The notes beneath the pieces were generated by a model, which did not search any database, had not been told where the DNA came from, and worked only from the letters and a program-made list of their open reading frames with translations. From NCBI RefSeq assembly GCF_017086405.1, contig NZ_CP070973.1, positions 5,116,739 through 5,180,738 of the forward strand: a stretch of 64,000 bases of DNA, written 5' to 3'. Below are positions 52,871 through 61,665 of this stretch, piece by piece (the stretch's first letter is position 1; every line of letters starts with the position of its first letter). Source of the DNA: Mycobacterium gordonae. GTDB lineage: Bacteria; Actinomycetota; Actinomycetes; Mycobacteriales; Mycobacteriaceae. The position numbers were made by a program, and so were the translations under genes.

Positions 52871-54469
52871 TCAGGCCCGCGAGGTCCGCTTGGTGTGCGC
52901 GAACCCGTCAGCGATGGACGCAGCCAGTTCCAGGAACGCCTGACGGGTTCGGCTGGCCATCAGATCCAGGACGATCTCTGACCCCTGGGCCAGATGGTCG
53001 TCGAAGGGGATCACGTGGACCGCGCGAATCCGGGTGAGGAACTGCGCGGCCAGCGTGTCCAGTTCGACCGACGACTTCCCCGGCCGTGACGCGCTGATCA
53101 CCACCGTCGCGTTGGGAATCAGATGCCCACGCCCATGGTGTTCCAGCCAATCCAGCGTGGCGAAGGCGCTACGAGCGGCGTCGATGGCGGGCGAAGCGAC
53201 CAACACGATGGCATCGGCCTCGTCGAGCACGGCCGACATCGCCGAGTGCACCAGCCCGGTGCCGCAGTCGGTGAGGATCAGGTTGTAGAACCGCTGCAGC
53301 AGCCGGATCACCCCGCGGTAGTCGGCGTCCGAGAACGCCTCGGAGGTCGCCGGATCGCGTTCGGAGGCAAGGATTTCCAGCCGACTGGTGCTTTGCGACG
53401 TGTGCCGCCGAATGTCGGAGTAGCGAAAGATGTTGTCGTCCAACAATAAATCGCGTACCGTCGAGCGACTCTGATCGGGACCGCGTTGCGCCAGAGTGCC
53501 GAAGTCGGGGTTGGCGTCGACCGCGATGACGCGGTCACCCCGGATCGCGGCGAAGGTGGACCCCAACCCGACCGTGGTGGTGGTCTTGCCGACACCACCT
53601 TTCATCGACAACACGGCGATGCTGTAATCACCTCGCACCGGCTGGCTCACCCTCGCCACCAGCTGCTGCCGGGTGTTCTCCTGTTCGGACTCCTTGGGGT
53701 TGAGGCCGGTGACGCGATGCACCACCTTGCGCCACCCGCTCTGCGGGAGCGGCCGAACGCGACGCACCAGCCCCAGGTCCGTATGCGAGGGCATCCGCGG
53801 GTCCTGCGGGTGCTGCGGCGGGGCGGTCGGCGCGGCCCTGGTAAACGGCGTCGCAACCGGAGCTGGGGCAGGCGGGTTCAACCGGGGATCCGGCGCCGGC
53901 GGCGGCGGAACAGGCGCCGGCGGCGGTGCGGCAGCAGCCGGCGGTGTTGGTGGCGGTTCCGGCGCAGGCCGGCCGGGAATCGGCGCCGGACGTACCGGAG
54001 GCTGTTCGGGTATCTCGACGACGGCGGTGGCTTCCGGTGCCGGGGGCTCCGGCGATCGGGGTGGCTCGCTGAACACCGGCGGCTTGCTGAACACCGGTGC
54101 CGGCCGGGGCGGCGGTGCTTCGGCTGCCGACGGTTCAGGTACCGGACGCCGCGGCAGCGGCGGCAGCTCCATCACCCGGGTGCCCTCGGCAGTCGGGGCC
54201 GGACGCACCGGGTCTGGTCCGGGCTCAGCCGCGGGCTCGGGCTCTAATTCAGGCGCGGCCTCGACAACCGGCTGCGGCGCCGGCGGCACGTCGATCACCC
54301 GGGTGCCCGCCGACGACGGTCCCGGAGCTGGCGGCAGCTCTTCTACAACCGTCGCCGCCTCTGCGGCCTCCTCGGCCAGCTTGGCCTGGATCTCCCGAAC
54401 CGGAATCGGGTTGGTGTCGGCGTCACTGCTGCGCTTGAACCCGGATTTCGGGGCTTCGGATCCGCTCAC
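52871..54469 (-). CDS. EspI-like MinD/ParA-type ATPase with proline-rich N-terminus
   Basis: 532 residues from GTG 54469, overlapping the eccA stop (GTGA). Residues 1-230 are Pro/Ala/Glu-rich and contain a repeated short motif (TVVEELPPAP, TRVIDVPPAP, TRVMELPPLP, AVVEIPEQP). The C-terminal half is a SIMIBI ATPase: Walker A KGGVGKTTTT (~residue 293), AVDANPDFGTLAQ, LILTDCGTGLVHSAM, AIVLVASPAIDAA. The architecture matches EspI (Rv3876) and the related ATPase of ESX-2, which regulate type VII secretion from the cytosol. It is second in a two-gene operon with eccA. The C-terminus (SRTRQAFLELAASIADGF) is almost repeated by the fragment at the right window edge. Confidence 0.9.
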   Translation of the reverse strand: MSGSEAPKSGFKRSSDADTNPIPVREIQAKLAEEAAEAATVVEELPPAPGPSSAGTRVIDVPPAPQPVVEAAPELEPEPAAEPGPDPVRPAPTAEGTRVMELPPLPRRPVPEPSAAEAPPPRPAPVFSKPPVFSEPPRSPEPPAPEATAVVEIPEQPPVRPAPIPGRPAPEPPPTPPAAAAPPPAPVPPPPAPDPRLNPPAPAPVATPFTRAAPTAPPQHPQDPRMPSHTDLGLVRRVRPLPQSGWRKVVHRVTGLNPKESEQENTRQQLVARVSQPVRGDYSIAVLSMKGGVGKTTTTVGLGSTFAAIRGDRVIAVDANPDFGTLAQRGPDQSRSTVRDLLLDDNIFRYSDIRRHTSQSTSRLEILASERDPATSEAFSDADYRGVIRLLQRFYNLILTDCGTGLVHSAMSAVLDEADAIVLVASPAIDAARSAFATLDWLEHHGRGHLIPNATVVISASRPGKSSVELDTLAAQFLTRIRAVHVIPFDDHLAQGSEIVLDLMASRTRQAFLELAASIADGFAHTKRTSRA

Positions 54470-56304
54470 GATCGGGTTCTCGAGATCAGCTGGCCGGTGG
54501 TGATCCCGAGCACGTTCTCCAACGCGGCGCGCATGTCATCGAGTTCGATGCGCATCAGCTCGGTTTCGTCGAGATCCTCCACGTCGACGTCTTCGCGCTC
54601 GCTCAAGCGATACTCCCGCTCCTCTTCGGCCGTTTCGATGACGTTGCGGACAAAGCGTCCGTTGCCCACCAGGTCGATCTCGCGGCGCAACGCACCGGTG
54701 TTGTCCACGGATTGGTTGCGGTAGAGGACGTCGCACGCGGTGACCAACTCGTCGTATGCCCCCTCGGTCAGCTCGGAATCCCTGGTCTTGGCGATCAGCC
54801 GGCCGATGTCACCGAGTTCGGTCGGGTTGTAGGAGGCGAACCGGATCCGCTTGGTGAACCGCGACGCCATGCCCTCGTTGGACGCCAAGAAGCGGTCGAT
54901 CTCGGCGTCGTATCCGGCGATGATCACCACCAGCCGGTCGCGGTCGTTCTCCATCCGGGCGAGCAGCGTGTCGACGGCCTCCCGCCCGAATGCGTCGCCG
55001 CCGGACAGCCCGCTCTGGATCAGGCTGTAGGCCTCGTCGATGAACAGCACCCCGTCCATTGCCGAATCGATCAGCGCCGACGTCTTGATCGCCGTGCTAC
55101 CGAGGTGTTCGCCGACGAAATCACTGCGTTTGGCCTCGATCACCGCGGGGGTCTTCAGCAGTCCTAATCCGCAGTACACCTGCGCGACGACGCGGGCAAT
55201 GGTGGTCTTGCCGGTGCCGGGTGGGCCGGTGAACGCCAGGTGCAGGCTGCGCGCGGCAGCGCTCAAGCCTTTTCCTTCACGTACCTTCGCCAACTTGGCG
55301 GCCGAGCGTAGTTTGGCCACCTGCAGCTTGACGTCGGTGAGACCGATCTGACGGTCCAATTCGATCTGCGCGGCGCGCAAATATTCGTTGCCGCGTTCGG
55401 TCAAGCCCTCGGCGCTGACTGCACGGACACTGCGTGCGGTCGACGGATCCCATTTGTCGGTGCGGGAGTCGATGTCTTCTCTGGTGCTGACGATCAGGCG
55501 GTACTTCGGGTCGTGCAGCGCGGCGGCATTGGCCTCGAAGCCGGGCTCCTCGCTGTAGATGCGCTCGAAAATGGTTCGCGCCTCCGGTTCCTTACCCATC
55601 TCACGCAGGGTCAGCCCTTTGCAGAACTCGGCTGCCCGACTCGCCGCCGGAATCGGCCCGTCGATCGCCTGGTCGAGCCGCCGAATGGCTTCGCCGAACA
55701 AGCCCATCTGCGCGCAGGCCGAACCCACCATCAGGTGTGCCCCGGCGCCGATGTACTCGTCGTTGAACGAGGCCGAATTGGCCAGTGCCGTAAGGACATC
55801 GGGCCAGCGCTGGGTGGTGAAGTGCAGCACCCCCCGGATATACGCACAGATCTCGTTGTTCCCCGCGTCACCATCGGGCATCGAGCGCCGCAGCGTCTCG
55901 AGTTCGTCGAGCACCCGCTGCGCTTCGTCGTAGTCCTTGCCCGCGATCATGCTTGCCGCGTAGGCGAGCCACACCTCGGTGAGGGTGCTCAGGGTGTAGT
56001 CGAGGTAGAGACCGGTCTGGAATCGGCCGCTGAGCGCGCGGCGGGGCAATCCGAGCCGGCGTTGCTCGCGGTTGAGGTTGTCTTTGCTTGTCCGCCACAG
56101 GTTGTAGAGCACCTCGCTGCTGACGTCGCCGGCGGCGGCACGGCCCAGCCAGGCGTCGCTCATCTGCGGGTCGTGCTCGGTGGCACGCTTGAAAGCTAGG
56201 GCCGCGTACTGGACATCGCGATCGGTTTCCAGCCCGTCGATGGGGATTCCCAGTGACAACACGCCGGCGTCGAAGACCCGCTGCGCGTCCCTGGTGCCAG
56301 GCAT
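54466..56304 (-). CDS. eccA: ESX type VII secretion AAA+ ATPase EccA
   Basis: 612 residues, somewhat longer than EccA1 (about 573). The N-terminal ~280 residues are helical TPR-like (LGRAAAGDVSSEVLYNLWR, YIGAGAHLMVGSACAQMGLFGEAIRRLDQAI). The C-terminal CbxX/CfqX-type AAA+ domain has Walker A TGPPGTGKTT (~residue 360), Walker B GVLFIDEAYSL (~420) and a sensor region LVVIIAGYDAEIDRFL. EccA proteins act in the cytosol on substrates and EspG chaperones. It is divergent from the EspH/EspD-like gene across about 200 nt, which must hold both promoters. Confidence 0.94.
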   Translation of the reverse strand: MPGTRDAQRVFDAGVLSLGIPIDGLETDRDVQYAALAFKRATEHDPQMSDAWLGRAAAGDVSSEVLYNLWRTSKDNLNREQRRLGLPRRALSGRFQTGLYLDYTLSTLTEVWLAYAASMIAGKDYDEAQRVLDELETLRRSMPDGDAGNNEICAYIRGVLHFTTQRWPDVLTALANSASFNDEYIGAGAHLMVGSACAQMGLFGEAIRRLDQAIDGPIPAASRAAEFCKGLTLREMGKEPEARTIFERIYSEEPGFEANAAALHDPKYRLIVSTREDIDSRTDKWDPSTARSVRAVSAEGLTERGNEYLRAAQIELDRQIGLTDVKLQVAKLRSAAKLAKVREGKGLSAAARSLHLAFTGPPGTGKTTIARVVAQVYCGLGLLKTPAVIEAKRSDFVGEHLGSTAIKTSALIDSAMDGVLFIDEAYSLIQSGLSGGDAFGREAVDTLLARMENDRDRLVVIIAGYDAEIDRFLASNEGMASRFTKRIRFASYNPTELGDIGRLIAKTRDSELTEGAYDELVTACDVLYRNQSVDNTGALRREIDLVGNGRFVRNVIETAEEEREYRLSEREDVDVEDLDETELMRIELDDMRAALENVLGITTGQLISRTRS

Positions 56305-56510
56305 CTACTCGGTGTCCTTACTACTAGCGAACCAACTAGCGGCTACCGCGCGGTGGCCCTGCCGCACAAACGAACCCGCTGCCCCTCGGGGTGTCCCGCG
56401 TAATCATGCACGTAAAACGAGGTGTGCCATGACATAGCGGTAGAAAGTTATTGTACCGATCTGGGGACTTTCAATTCGTCGTCAAATCCAGCCAGCCAAA
56501 TCGAGGCCGA

Positions 56511-56855
56511 ATGCCACAACAGCAACAGCCGCAACAGCGGCAGCCGGTGCGGTCACGTACCGGGACCATCGCCGTGGTCACCACCGAACGCGGACTGCCC
56601 ACGGCACTGAAGCTGGACCGCTCCGAACTCGCCCGACCCCCGCAGGAGTTGGCCACCGAGATCTTGTCGCTGTGCAAGCTGTCGGCATTGCGCGCCCAGG
56701 TCGCCTTTCGGCGTGACCTAGCGGGCAAGGGCTACACCTCCTCGACACTGCGCCAGATGGGGCTGCCGACCGAGGAGGACCTCGCTCGGCTGGAAGAACA
56801 GCTGTTCGGCCAAGAAGACGACGATCCCCCAGCCACCTGGATGAGGTCGGTATGA
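56511..56855 (+). CDS. EspH/EspD-like (DUF2694) ESX-associated protein
   Basis: 114 residues from ATG 56511; an upstream in-frame ATG at 56451 would add twenty. After a Gln-rich start (QQQQPQQRQPV), the sequence follows the EspD/EspH pattern: TGTIAVVTTERGLPTALKLDRSEL, then PPQELATEILSLCKLSALRAQVAFRR, and a C-terminal GLPTEEDLARLEEQLFG, like the GLPSPEEAAAAEAEVF of EspD. It is shorter than EspD or EspH (~183). In ESX-1, EspH is encoded next to eccA1, as here. It probably stabilises or delivers ESX substrates. Confidence 0.8.
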   Translation: MPQQQQPQQRQPVRSRTGTIAVVTTERGLPTALKLDRSELARPPQELATEILSLCKLSALRAQVAFRRDLAGKGYTSSTLRQMGLPTEEDLARLEEQLFGQEDDDPPATWMRSV

Positions 56856-57202
56856 CCAGCCTGGCGCAGTCCGTGATCGCGCGAGCCATCAAACAACGCG
56901 ACCTGATGCAGGCGATGAACGAGCAGTCGAGGACCATCACGGCGCGGGTGACCAGCCGAGACCGGGCAGTTAGCGCCGAGGTGGACGGACTGGGCAGCCT
57001 GACCGGATTGTGGCTGGGCCCACCGGCCAGCCGCCTGGACCCTGACACCCTGGCCACGTTGATCGTCGACACCGCGCACGCTGCGGCCAGGGTCGCCGCC
57101 GAACGCTATAACTTCCTGCTCAGGGAGTTCATGGCACGCATGGAGGAGCTGCAGAGAGCCCCGCTGGCCCGCTCTGACGGCACCGTTATCGAACCGAGAT
57201 AG
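56852..57202 (+). CDS. EspL-like YbaB-fold protein
   Basis: 116 residues, start overlapping the previous stop (ATGA). The central strands TITARVTSRDRAVSAEVDGLGSLTGLWLG and the following helix LDPDTLATLIVDTAHAAARVAAERY match the YbaB/EbfC fold of EspL (Rv3880c, 115 residues). In ESX-1, EspL stabilises EspE, EspF, EspH and related factors. Coupled translation with the EspH/EspD-like gene suggests the two proteins form a complex. Confidence 0.8.
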   Translation: MTSLAQSVIARAIKQRDLMQAMNEQSRTITARVTSRDRAVSAEVDGLGSLTGLWLGPPASRLDPDTLATLIVDTAHAAARVAAERYNFLLREFMARMEELQRAPLARSDGTVIEPR

Positions 57203-57208
57203 CCAAAT

Positions 57209-57243
57209 GGGCTGTGTTATTGCACACATGTAGACCACAGCCC
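57209..57243. terminator. Hairpin after the EspL-like gene
   Basis: GGGCTGTG (57209-57216) and CACAGCCC (57236-57243) form an 8-bp stem with a 19-nt loop directly after the stop. It may terminate or attenuate transcription between the espH/L-like pair and the effector operon. Confidence 0.45.
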
Positions 57244-57387
57244 CGGCAATGTTGGACCCAAGTGAACTGCGCGCATTGGGAAAGTCTGCTTAAATTTCGT
57301 GCAATTTACTGGTGGAGGCAGCGCTTAAGGTTGAGGGACCAGCGCTAGCTGCAGCTCAGCGGACAATCTGGGGGAAAGAAGCCGACA

Positions 57388-57675
57388 ATGACATTCGAAA
57401 TGCAGCCTGAGTTCATGGAGGCGCTGACCGACGCGCAGGAGGCGGCGGGCACCGCGATCACCACCGCGTTCGGGGCGGTCACCCCGGCTCAGCTGAGCTC
57501 GTTCTCGATGGCCCTCGGCCCGATCGCCGCGGCGAACATGATCCCGGCGATGTTCGAATCCACCGCGAACAACGTCGCCAGCGGCATGATGACGGCCGCC
57601 AAGCACGGCATGCTCGGCGTAGCAACCCACATCGTCGGCGCAACCCACACCGCCGTCGACGCCACCGACGTCTAG
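57388..57675 (+). CDS. Small helical ESX-linked protein (EspC/EspF-size), unassigned
   Basis: 95 residues, Met/Ala-rich, predicted as two helices around a turn (MEALTDAQEAAGTAITTAFGAV ... GPIAAANMIPAMFESTANNVASGMMTAAKHG). No tryptophan and no WxG are present. Size and position just before a large Ala/Gly-rich protein recall the EspC/EspA and EspF/EspE pairs of ESX-1, but sequence similarity is too weak for a firm name. It opens a run of closely spaced genes to 61962 that looks like one operon. Confidence 0.7.
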   Translation: MTFEMQPEFMEALTDAQEAAGTAITTAFGAVTPAQLSSFSMALGPIAAANMIPAMFESTANNVASGMMTAAKHGMLGVATHIVGATHTAVDATDV

Positions 57676-57685
57676 GCAACCCGTC

Positions 57686-59053
57686 GTGGGCACTACCGAC
57701 CCAGCACCACAGCCGGGCACGATTCCCGACTTCGATCACACGCCGGTCGTCAACCAGATGGAGAACGACCTGCAGGCGTGGCTGAATCGGCCTGTTCAGG
57801 ACATCCTGAACCAGTTCAACCTGGGGCAGCTGCCCGCCGGCGGCCCCGCGTTCCCCGGCCTGCCGGGCGAGGAAATCCCGGCCGAACTCACCGGTGCCGC
57901 CGCGCCCGGCGGCATGGGCAGCAACTTCGCCAGTGGGCTGCTCAAACCGGTCACCGACATGCTCGGCACCTTGGGGCCGGGTCTGTTTCAGGGCCTGAAC
58001 CCGACACAGATGTTCGGGGGGATCAGCCAGGCGTTTCAGCAGGCCGCCGGGAGTGTCCAGCAGGCCATGAGCCAAATGATGGGCGGCATGGGCGGCCAGG
58101 GCTGGTCGGGAGCCGGGGCCGGAGCTGCCGCGGCCAAGACCGGCGAGACCTTGGCGAACGGCGCCGCCGTCGCCGCACAAGGCACCGCACTCGGTGGCGA
58201 ATATAGCGCCGCGGCGGCCAACGTCGCCCAAGGCCAGGAACGACTCCTGCACATCCTGCAGGAGTGCCAGCACGAGCTGGAGGGTCTCGCCGCGGGCCTG
58301 CCCTGGACCGCGGCCAACATGGTCGAGTCCGCATCCCGGGCCAGCGCACTGGCCACCGAATGCATCACCGAGCTGGAGAGCACCCTGACCAGCCAGGCCG
58401 CGACCACCACCGCGACCGGCGCTCCGGTCGCGGTCGCGCAGGGCCCCCAGATGGCGATGGGGATGGTCGGCCCGATGCTCTCGGTGGGAATGAGCATGAT
58501 CGGTCCGGCAATGCAGATGGGCATGATGCCCCTGACCATGGGCGTGCAGGCAGGCACCCAGGCCCTGCAGGCGGGCATGCAAGCCGGCACCGGGCTGATC
58601 TCAAGTCTCGGCCAGGCCGGGCAGGGCGCGGGCGCCGCCCCCGCCTCTGCGCTGGGGCACACCGGACGGATGGTCAGCGCGACTCACCCCAGCGGGGGTG
58701 GACACGGTGGCGGTGGCGGTATCGGAGCGACGACTCCGGCACGCAACCCCGCTTCCTCCCCACTGGTGCAGAACGAGAACAGCGGAGCCGCCGCGGCGGC
58801 GCGGTCGGCGACCGCCCGGCCGACGGCCGGCGCCGCCGGATTGGGCGGCGGCGGCATGATGCCGGGCGCGGCCGGTTACGGCGGTCAGGGCGGCAAGGCC
58901 GGCGGCAGCGGTAACCACACCGCCGCGTCATTCCTGCACACGACGGAACAGGGCGGCGAGATCGTGGGCGACCTCGGCCATGCCAGCCCGGCCGTAATCG
59001 GTGACACCACAATCGATCCCGACGACAGCCCCGACATCAAACTTCGAATCTAG
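57686..59053 (+). CDS. Large Ala/Gly/Met-rich putative ESX effector
   Basis: 455 residues from GTG 57686. Residues ~10-130 are amphipathic (HTPVVNQMENDLQAWLNRPV ... LFQGLNPTQMFGGISQAFQQAAG), then a GWSGAGAG turn. A helical stretch LLHILQECQHELEGLAAGLPW follows, then a methionine-rich hydrophobic region (MAMGMVGPMLSVGMSMIG, ~residues 250-290) that could enter a membrane, and a Gly-rich disordered C-terminus. The build is like the EspA/EspE/EspB class of type VII effectors, though I cannot assign it to one. Linked to the 95-residue gene by 10 nt. Confidence 0.7.
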   Translation: MGTTDPAPQPGTIPDFDHTPVVNQMENDLQAWLNRPVQDILNQFNLGQLPAGGPAFPGLPGEEIPAELTGAAAPGGMGSNFASGLLKPVTDMLGTLGPGLFQGLNPTQMFGGISQAFQQAAGSVQQAMSQMMGGMGGQGWSGAGAGAAAAKTGETLANGAAVAAQGTALGGEYSAAAANVAQGQERLLHILQECQHELEGLAAGLPWTAANMVESASRASALATECITELESTLTSQAATTTATGAPVAVAQGPQMAMGMVGPMLSVGMSMIGPAMQMGMMPLTMGVQAGTQALQAGMQAGTGLISSLGQAGQGAGAAPASALGHTGRMVSATHPSGGGHGGGGGIGATTPARNPASSPLVQNENSGAAAAARSATARPTAGAAGLGGGGMMPGAAGYGGQGGKAGGSGNHTAASFLHTTEQGGEIVGDLGHASPAVIGDTTIDPDDSPDIKLRI

Positions 59054-59063
59054 GAGCACTGAC

Positions 59064-59366
59064 ATGACCGACTACAACCGCCTGTCCATCCGGCCCGACG
59101 AGGTCACCGAGGTCTCCCACCAACTCGACGAACTCGCCAACCGGATGCAGCACGTGCTGGAAACCGAGCGGCCCAACCTGACCACCATCGCCTCCGGTCA
59201 GGACGAGGTGTCGCAGCGCGTCGCGCACACCCTCAACGAGGTGCACGGCTCGTTCACCAAGGCATCCGACCAGGGCGCCAACGAAATTCGCGAGGTCTCG
59301 GCGACAATGCGCACCCACGCGGGTCGCATCTCCGACGCCGACCTCGCGGACCGAGTAATGGGGTAA
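59064..59366 (+). CDS. PE-family-like protein
   Basis: 100 residues from ATG 59064, with TAGGAG before it (overlapping the upstream stop). It follows the PE pattern of two long helices with the central IASGQDEVSQRVAHTLNEVHGSF, corresponding to the conserved DEVS/A region of PE domains, and ends after VSATMRTHAGRI. It lacks the N-terminal Pro-Glu pair and I see no YxxxD/E signal at the end. The PPE-like gene follows directly, so the two are expected to form a PE/PPE heterodimer. Confidence 0.8.
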   Translation: MTDYNRLSIRPDEVTEVSHQLDELANRMQHVLETERPNLTTIASGQDEVSQRVAHTLNEVHGSFTKASDQGANEIREVSATMRTHAGRISDADLADRVMG

Positions 59367-59413
59367 CACCGACTGCCGCACCGCGAGTAGACACCGAAAG
59401 GGGGGTTGAGGCA

Positions 59414-60490
59414 ATGGGATTCACCAATGTGGTGTGGGAATCGCGCAGCACCGAGCAGCTCGCGCGCGATCTGACCGAGGGCCCCGGCCCATCCTCCGTC
59501 GGTGAAGCCGGCGCCGCCTGGATTCGGGTGGCCAACGAGTTCGCCAAGATCTCCGCCGACTACGACCGGCTGGTCGAAAGTGTCCGCGGCGCATGGGAAG
59601 GCAACGCCTCCGAGGCCGCCGTGCGGAAGCTGGAGACGTTCGGCAAGTGGCTGCAGGCGGCTAGCCTGAGCGCCGCCGCCAATGGCCGGCGGGCCGAGGA
59701 AGCCGCCGTCGCGAACACCGTCGCCATCTTGTCGATGCCCAGCGTGTCCGAGGCCGTCGAAGCCAAAGCCGCCCAGGACATGATGGCGTCGTTGTCGGCC
59801 TACAACGGCGCGATCGTGCAGGGCCACTTCGCCGAGTTCGAAGAGGCCGCCTCGGCGCAGCAGGCGGACGCCGCGGCGGTGATGCATCGCTACGAGGATG
59901 CCGTTGCCGAACTCGCCCAGCCGTGGGAACAGCCGGTTCCGCCACAGGTCACCAATTCCGCTGCGCTCAACGGCGAGAAGGACGGCAAGTCCCGCGGCGG
60001 ATCGCGCGGCGGCGGTGGCGGCGGCGCGGCGCGGCAGCTGTCACCCATGCTGGCCACCCCGGTCACGCCCAGTGCCGAGGCCAAGGAACTCAAGAAGACC
60101 AGCTTCAAATCCGACGGCTCCGGCGGCGGCAGCGGAATGGGCCGCGGCGGCGCGGGTTACGCCCCGATGGGTGGACACCGGCGAGACGGCAGCGGCCAGT
60201 CCTACGAGTCGTTCCGCGAGGCAGGGACTTTGGAAGGTGCGGGCGAGCCCGGCGCCAGCCTGTCCGAGGGTGGCCAGTCCTGGTTGCCGGCCGCGCATCA
60301 GAGCGACGCACCGTTTGAGGTGTCGCACGTCAGCTGGGGCCCGAACACCGCGATCTTCGACGACCTCGCCGCGCCCGACCCGCAGCAGCCAGAAGGCTTT
60401 GCCGAGGAGCCCGAGCGGACGCTGCAGCAGGTGTCCGACCGGTGGGTGTCCCCGCCGGTGATCGGCGCCGAGCAGGAGGTGACCTTGTGA
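59414..60490 (+). CDS. PPE-family protein (ESX-locus type)
   Basis: 358 residues from ATG 59414 behind a strong GGGGGG site. The N-terminal ~180 residues fit the PPE fold: VVWESRSTEQLARDLTEGPGPSSVGEAGAAWIRVANEFAKI, then AWEGNASEAAVRKLETFGKWL (WxG-like turn) and a long helix up to DAVAELAQPWEQPV. The C-terminal half is Gly-rich and disordered, with an acidic tail. The PPE motif itself is degenerate. It likely binds the PE-like protein encoded upstream and the EspG chaperone encoded by the overlapping downstream gene. Confidence 0.85.
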   Translation: MGFTNVVWESRSTEQLARDLTEGPGPSSVGEAGAAWIRVANEFAKISADYDRLVESVRGAWEGNASEAAVRKLETFGKWLQAASLSAAANGRRAEEAAVANTVAILSMPSVSEAVEAKAAQDMMASLSAYNGAIVQGHFAEFEEAASAQQADAAAVMHRYEDAVAELAQPWEQPVPPQVTNSAALNGEKDGKSRGGSRGGGGGGAARQLSPMLATPVTPSAEAKELKKTSFKSDGSGGGSGMGRGGAGYAPMGGHRRDGSGQSYESFREAGTLEGAGEPGASLSEGGQSWLPAAHQSDAPFEVSHVSWGPNTAIFDDLAAPDPQQPEGFAEEPERTLQQVSDRWVSPPVIGAEQEVTL

Positions 60491-61305
60491 CCGCCACGCT
60501 GGTGTCCGGCTTCACCCTGACCGACGATGAATTACAGGTCGTCGGCGAGCGCGTCGGGGTGCAGGGCTTCCCCACGGTGCTGAACGTGCGGCCCAGGTAT
60601 GAACACGTCGACTCCCTTGAGGCAGCGTTCGACGCGGCCACCCGCAGCCTCATCGCGCGCGGCCTGATCGCCGACGGCGTGATCGAGCCTGACCTGGTGC
60701 CGATACTGCGAGCACTGCGCCGGCCTGAGCGGGAGCTGGCGATGCGGCTGGTGACCCCGGACGGCATCGCCCGGGTATGCGTATTGCGTTGCGGCGCTTC
60801 GGGTGTGGTGGCGCGACGAGTGGGCGACACCATCAGCCTGCAGGTGGCCGACGGCGCCGCGGGTCTGTCGTGGGCCATCCAGGCGCTCATCGGTCAGCTG
60901 CCGCGGGCCCAGGCGGCGCAGGTCACGCCGGTCGGTGCGCCGACAGAGACGGTGACCCGCAACCTGATCGGCACCCACGACGCGCGATTACTCGCCGACC
61001 GGGTGCGCGCCTTGGGCGCCGAACCTCGCGCGGCAATGGAGCTGGGCTCGGCATTGTCGTCCCGGATGGCATTCGCCGAAATCGTGTACTACGCCCTGTG
61101 CCCCGACCAGGACCGGATCACCCGTCGCCCGGCGGCGGTAGGGGTGTTCTATACCAAGAAGGGCCGGATCGTCGGGGCGCCGAGCGCGTCCCCGAGCAGC
61201 CAACTGTGGACCACGTTGAAGCCGGGATCGGATCACTCGATCGGCCAGGCGATCAGGCAGCTTGTCGAGCTATCGACGGACCAGTGGGAGGCGTCATTGG
61301 TTTAG
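60487..61305 (+). CDS. espG: ESX secretion-associated chaperone EspG
   Basis: 272 residues; GTG start overlaps the PPE stop (GTGA). The sequence runs through the EspG fold: FTLTDDELQVVGERVGVQGFPTVLNV, SLIARGLIADGVIEPDLVPILRAL, MRLVTPDGIARVCVLRCG, and late strands AVGVFYTKKGRIVGAPSAS. EspG proteins bind the tip of the cognate PE-PPE dimer in the cytosol and keep it secretion-competent. Coupling to this PPE gene implies a dedicated pair and therefore a specific ESX identity for this locus. Confidence 0.9.
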   Translation: MTATLVSGFTLTDDELQVVGERVGVQGFPTVLNVRPRYEHVDSLEAAFDAATRSLIARGLIADGVIEPDLVPILRALRRPERELAMRLVTPDGIARVCVLRCGASGVVARRVGDTISLQVADGAAGLSWAIQALIGQLPRAQAAQVTPVGAPTETVTRNLIGTHDARLLADRVRALGAEPRAAMELGSALSSRMAFAEIVYYALCPDQDRITRRPAAVGVFYTKKGRIVGAPSASPSSQLWTTLKPGSDHSIGQAIRQLVELSTDQWEASLV

Positions 61306-61372
61306 CACGGTATTTCGATGAGACCAGACCCATCGTGTCCGGCGATTCAGGGCACATGATCAAGGAGAGATA

Positions 61373-61648
61373 ATGGCAGTTCCAGGGCAGTTCGAAGTCA
61401 CCGAAGACGCACCGCCGCAGGTCAAGTCAATTCACGAGCACTTGGTCGAGACCGACCGGCTGCTGCGCAAGATGGAAGACGAAGTCGGTCTCATGGTCGG
61501 CGCGAACTGGGCGGGCAACCAGGCTCAACTGTTCCACGGCCGCATGACCGAGCACCTTGAGCACCTCACGCAAATTCAGATGCGGACAAAGAATCTCGCG
61601 GAAAGCTCGATGCAGTACATCCAGGCCCACCAGAACCTCGACGGCTAG
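61373..61648 (+). CDS. WXG100-family Esx protein A
   Basis: 91 residues: two helices separated by GANWAGNQA, a proper WxG turn at about residue 43, with a second helix ending SMQYIQAHQNLDG. This is the size and build of EsxA/EsxB. The usual export motif YxxxD/E is not intact; the closest is Y-I-Q-A-H near the C-terminus. It should dimerise with the product of the next gene and be secreted by a type VII system. Confidence 0.88.
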   Translation: MAVPGQFEVTEDAPPQVKSIHEHLVETDRLLRKMEDEVGLMVGANWAGNQAQLFHGRMTEHLEHLTQIQMRTKNLAESSMQYIQAHQNLDG

Positions 61649-61665
61649 GAATTCAGGAGACGATC

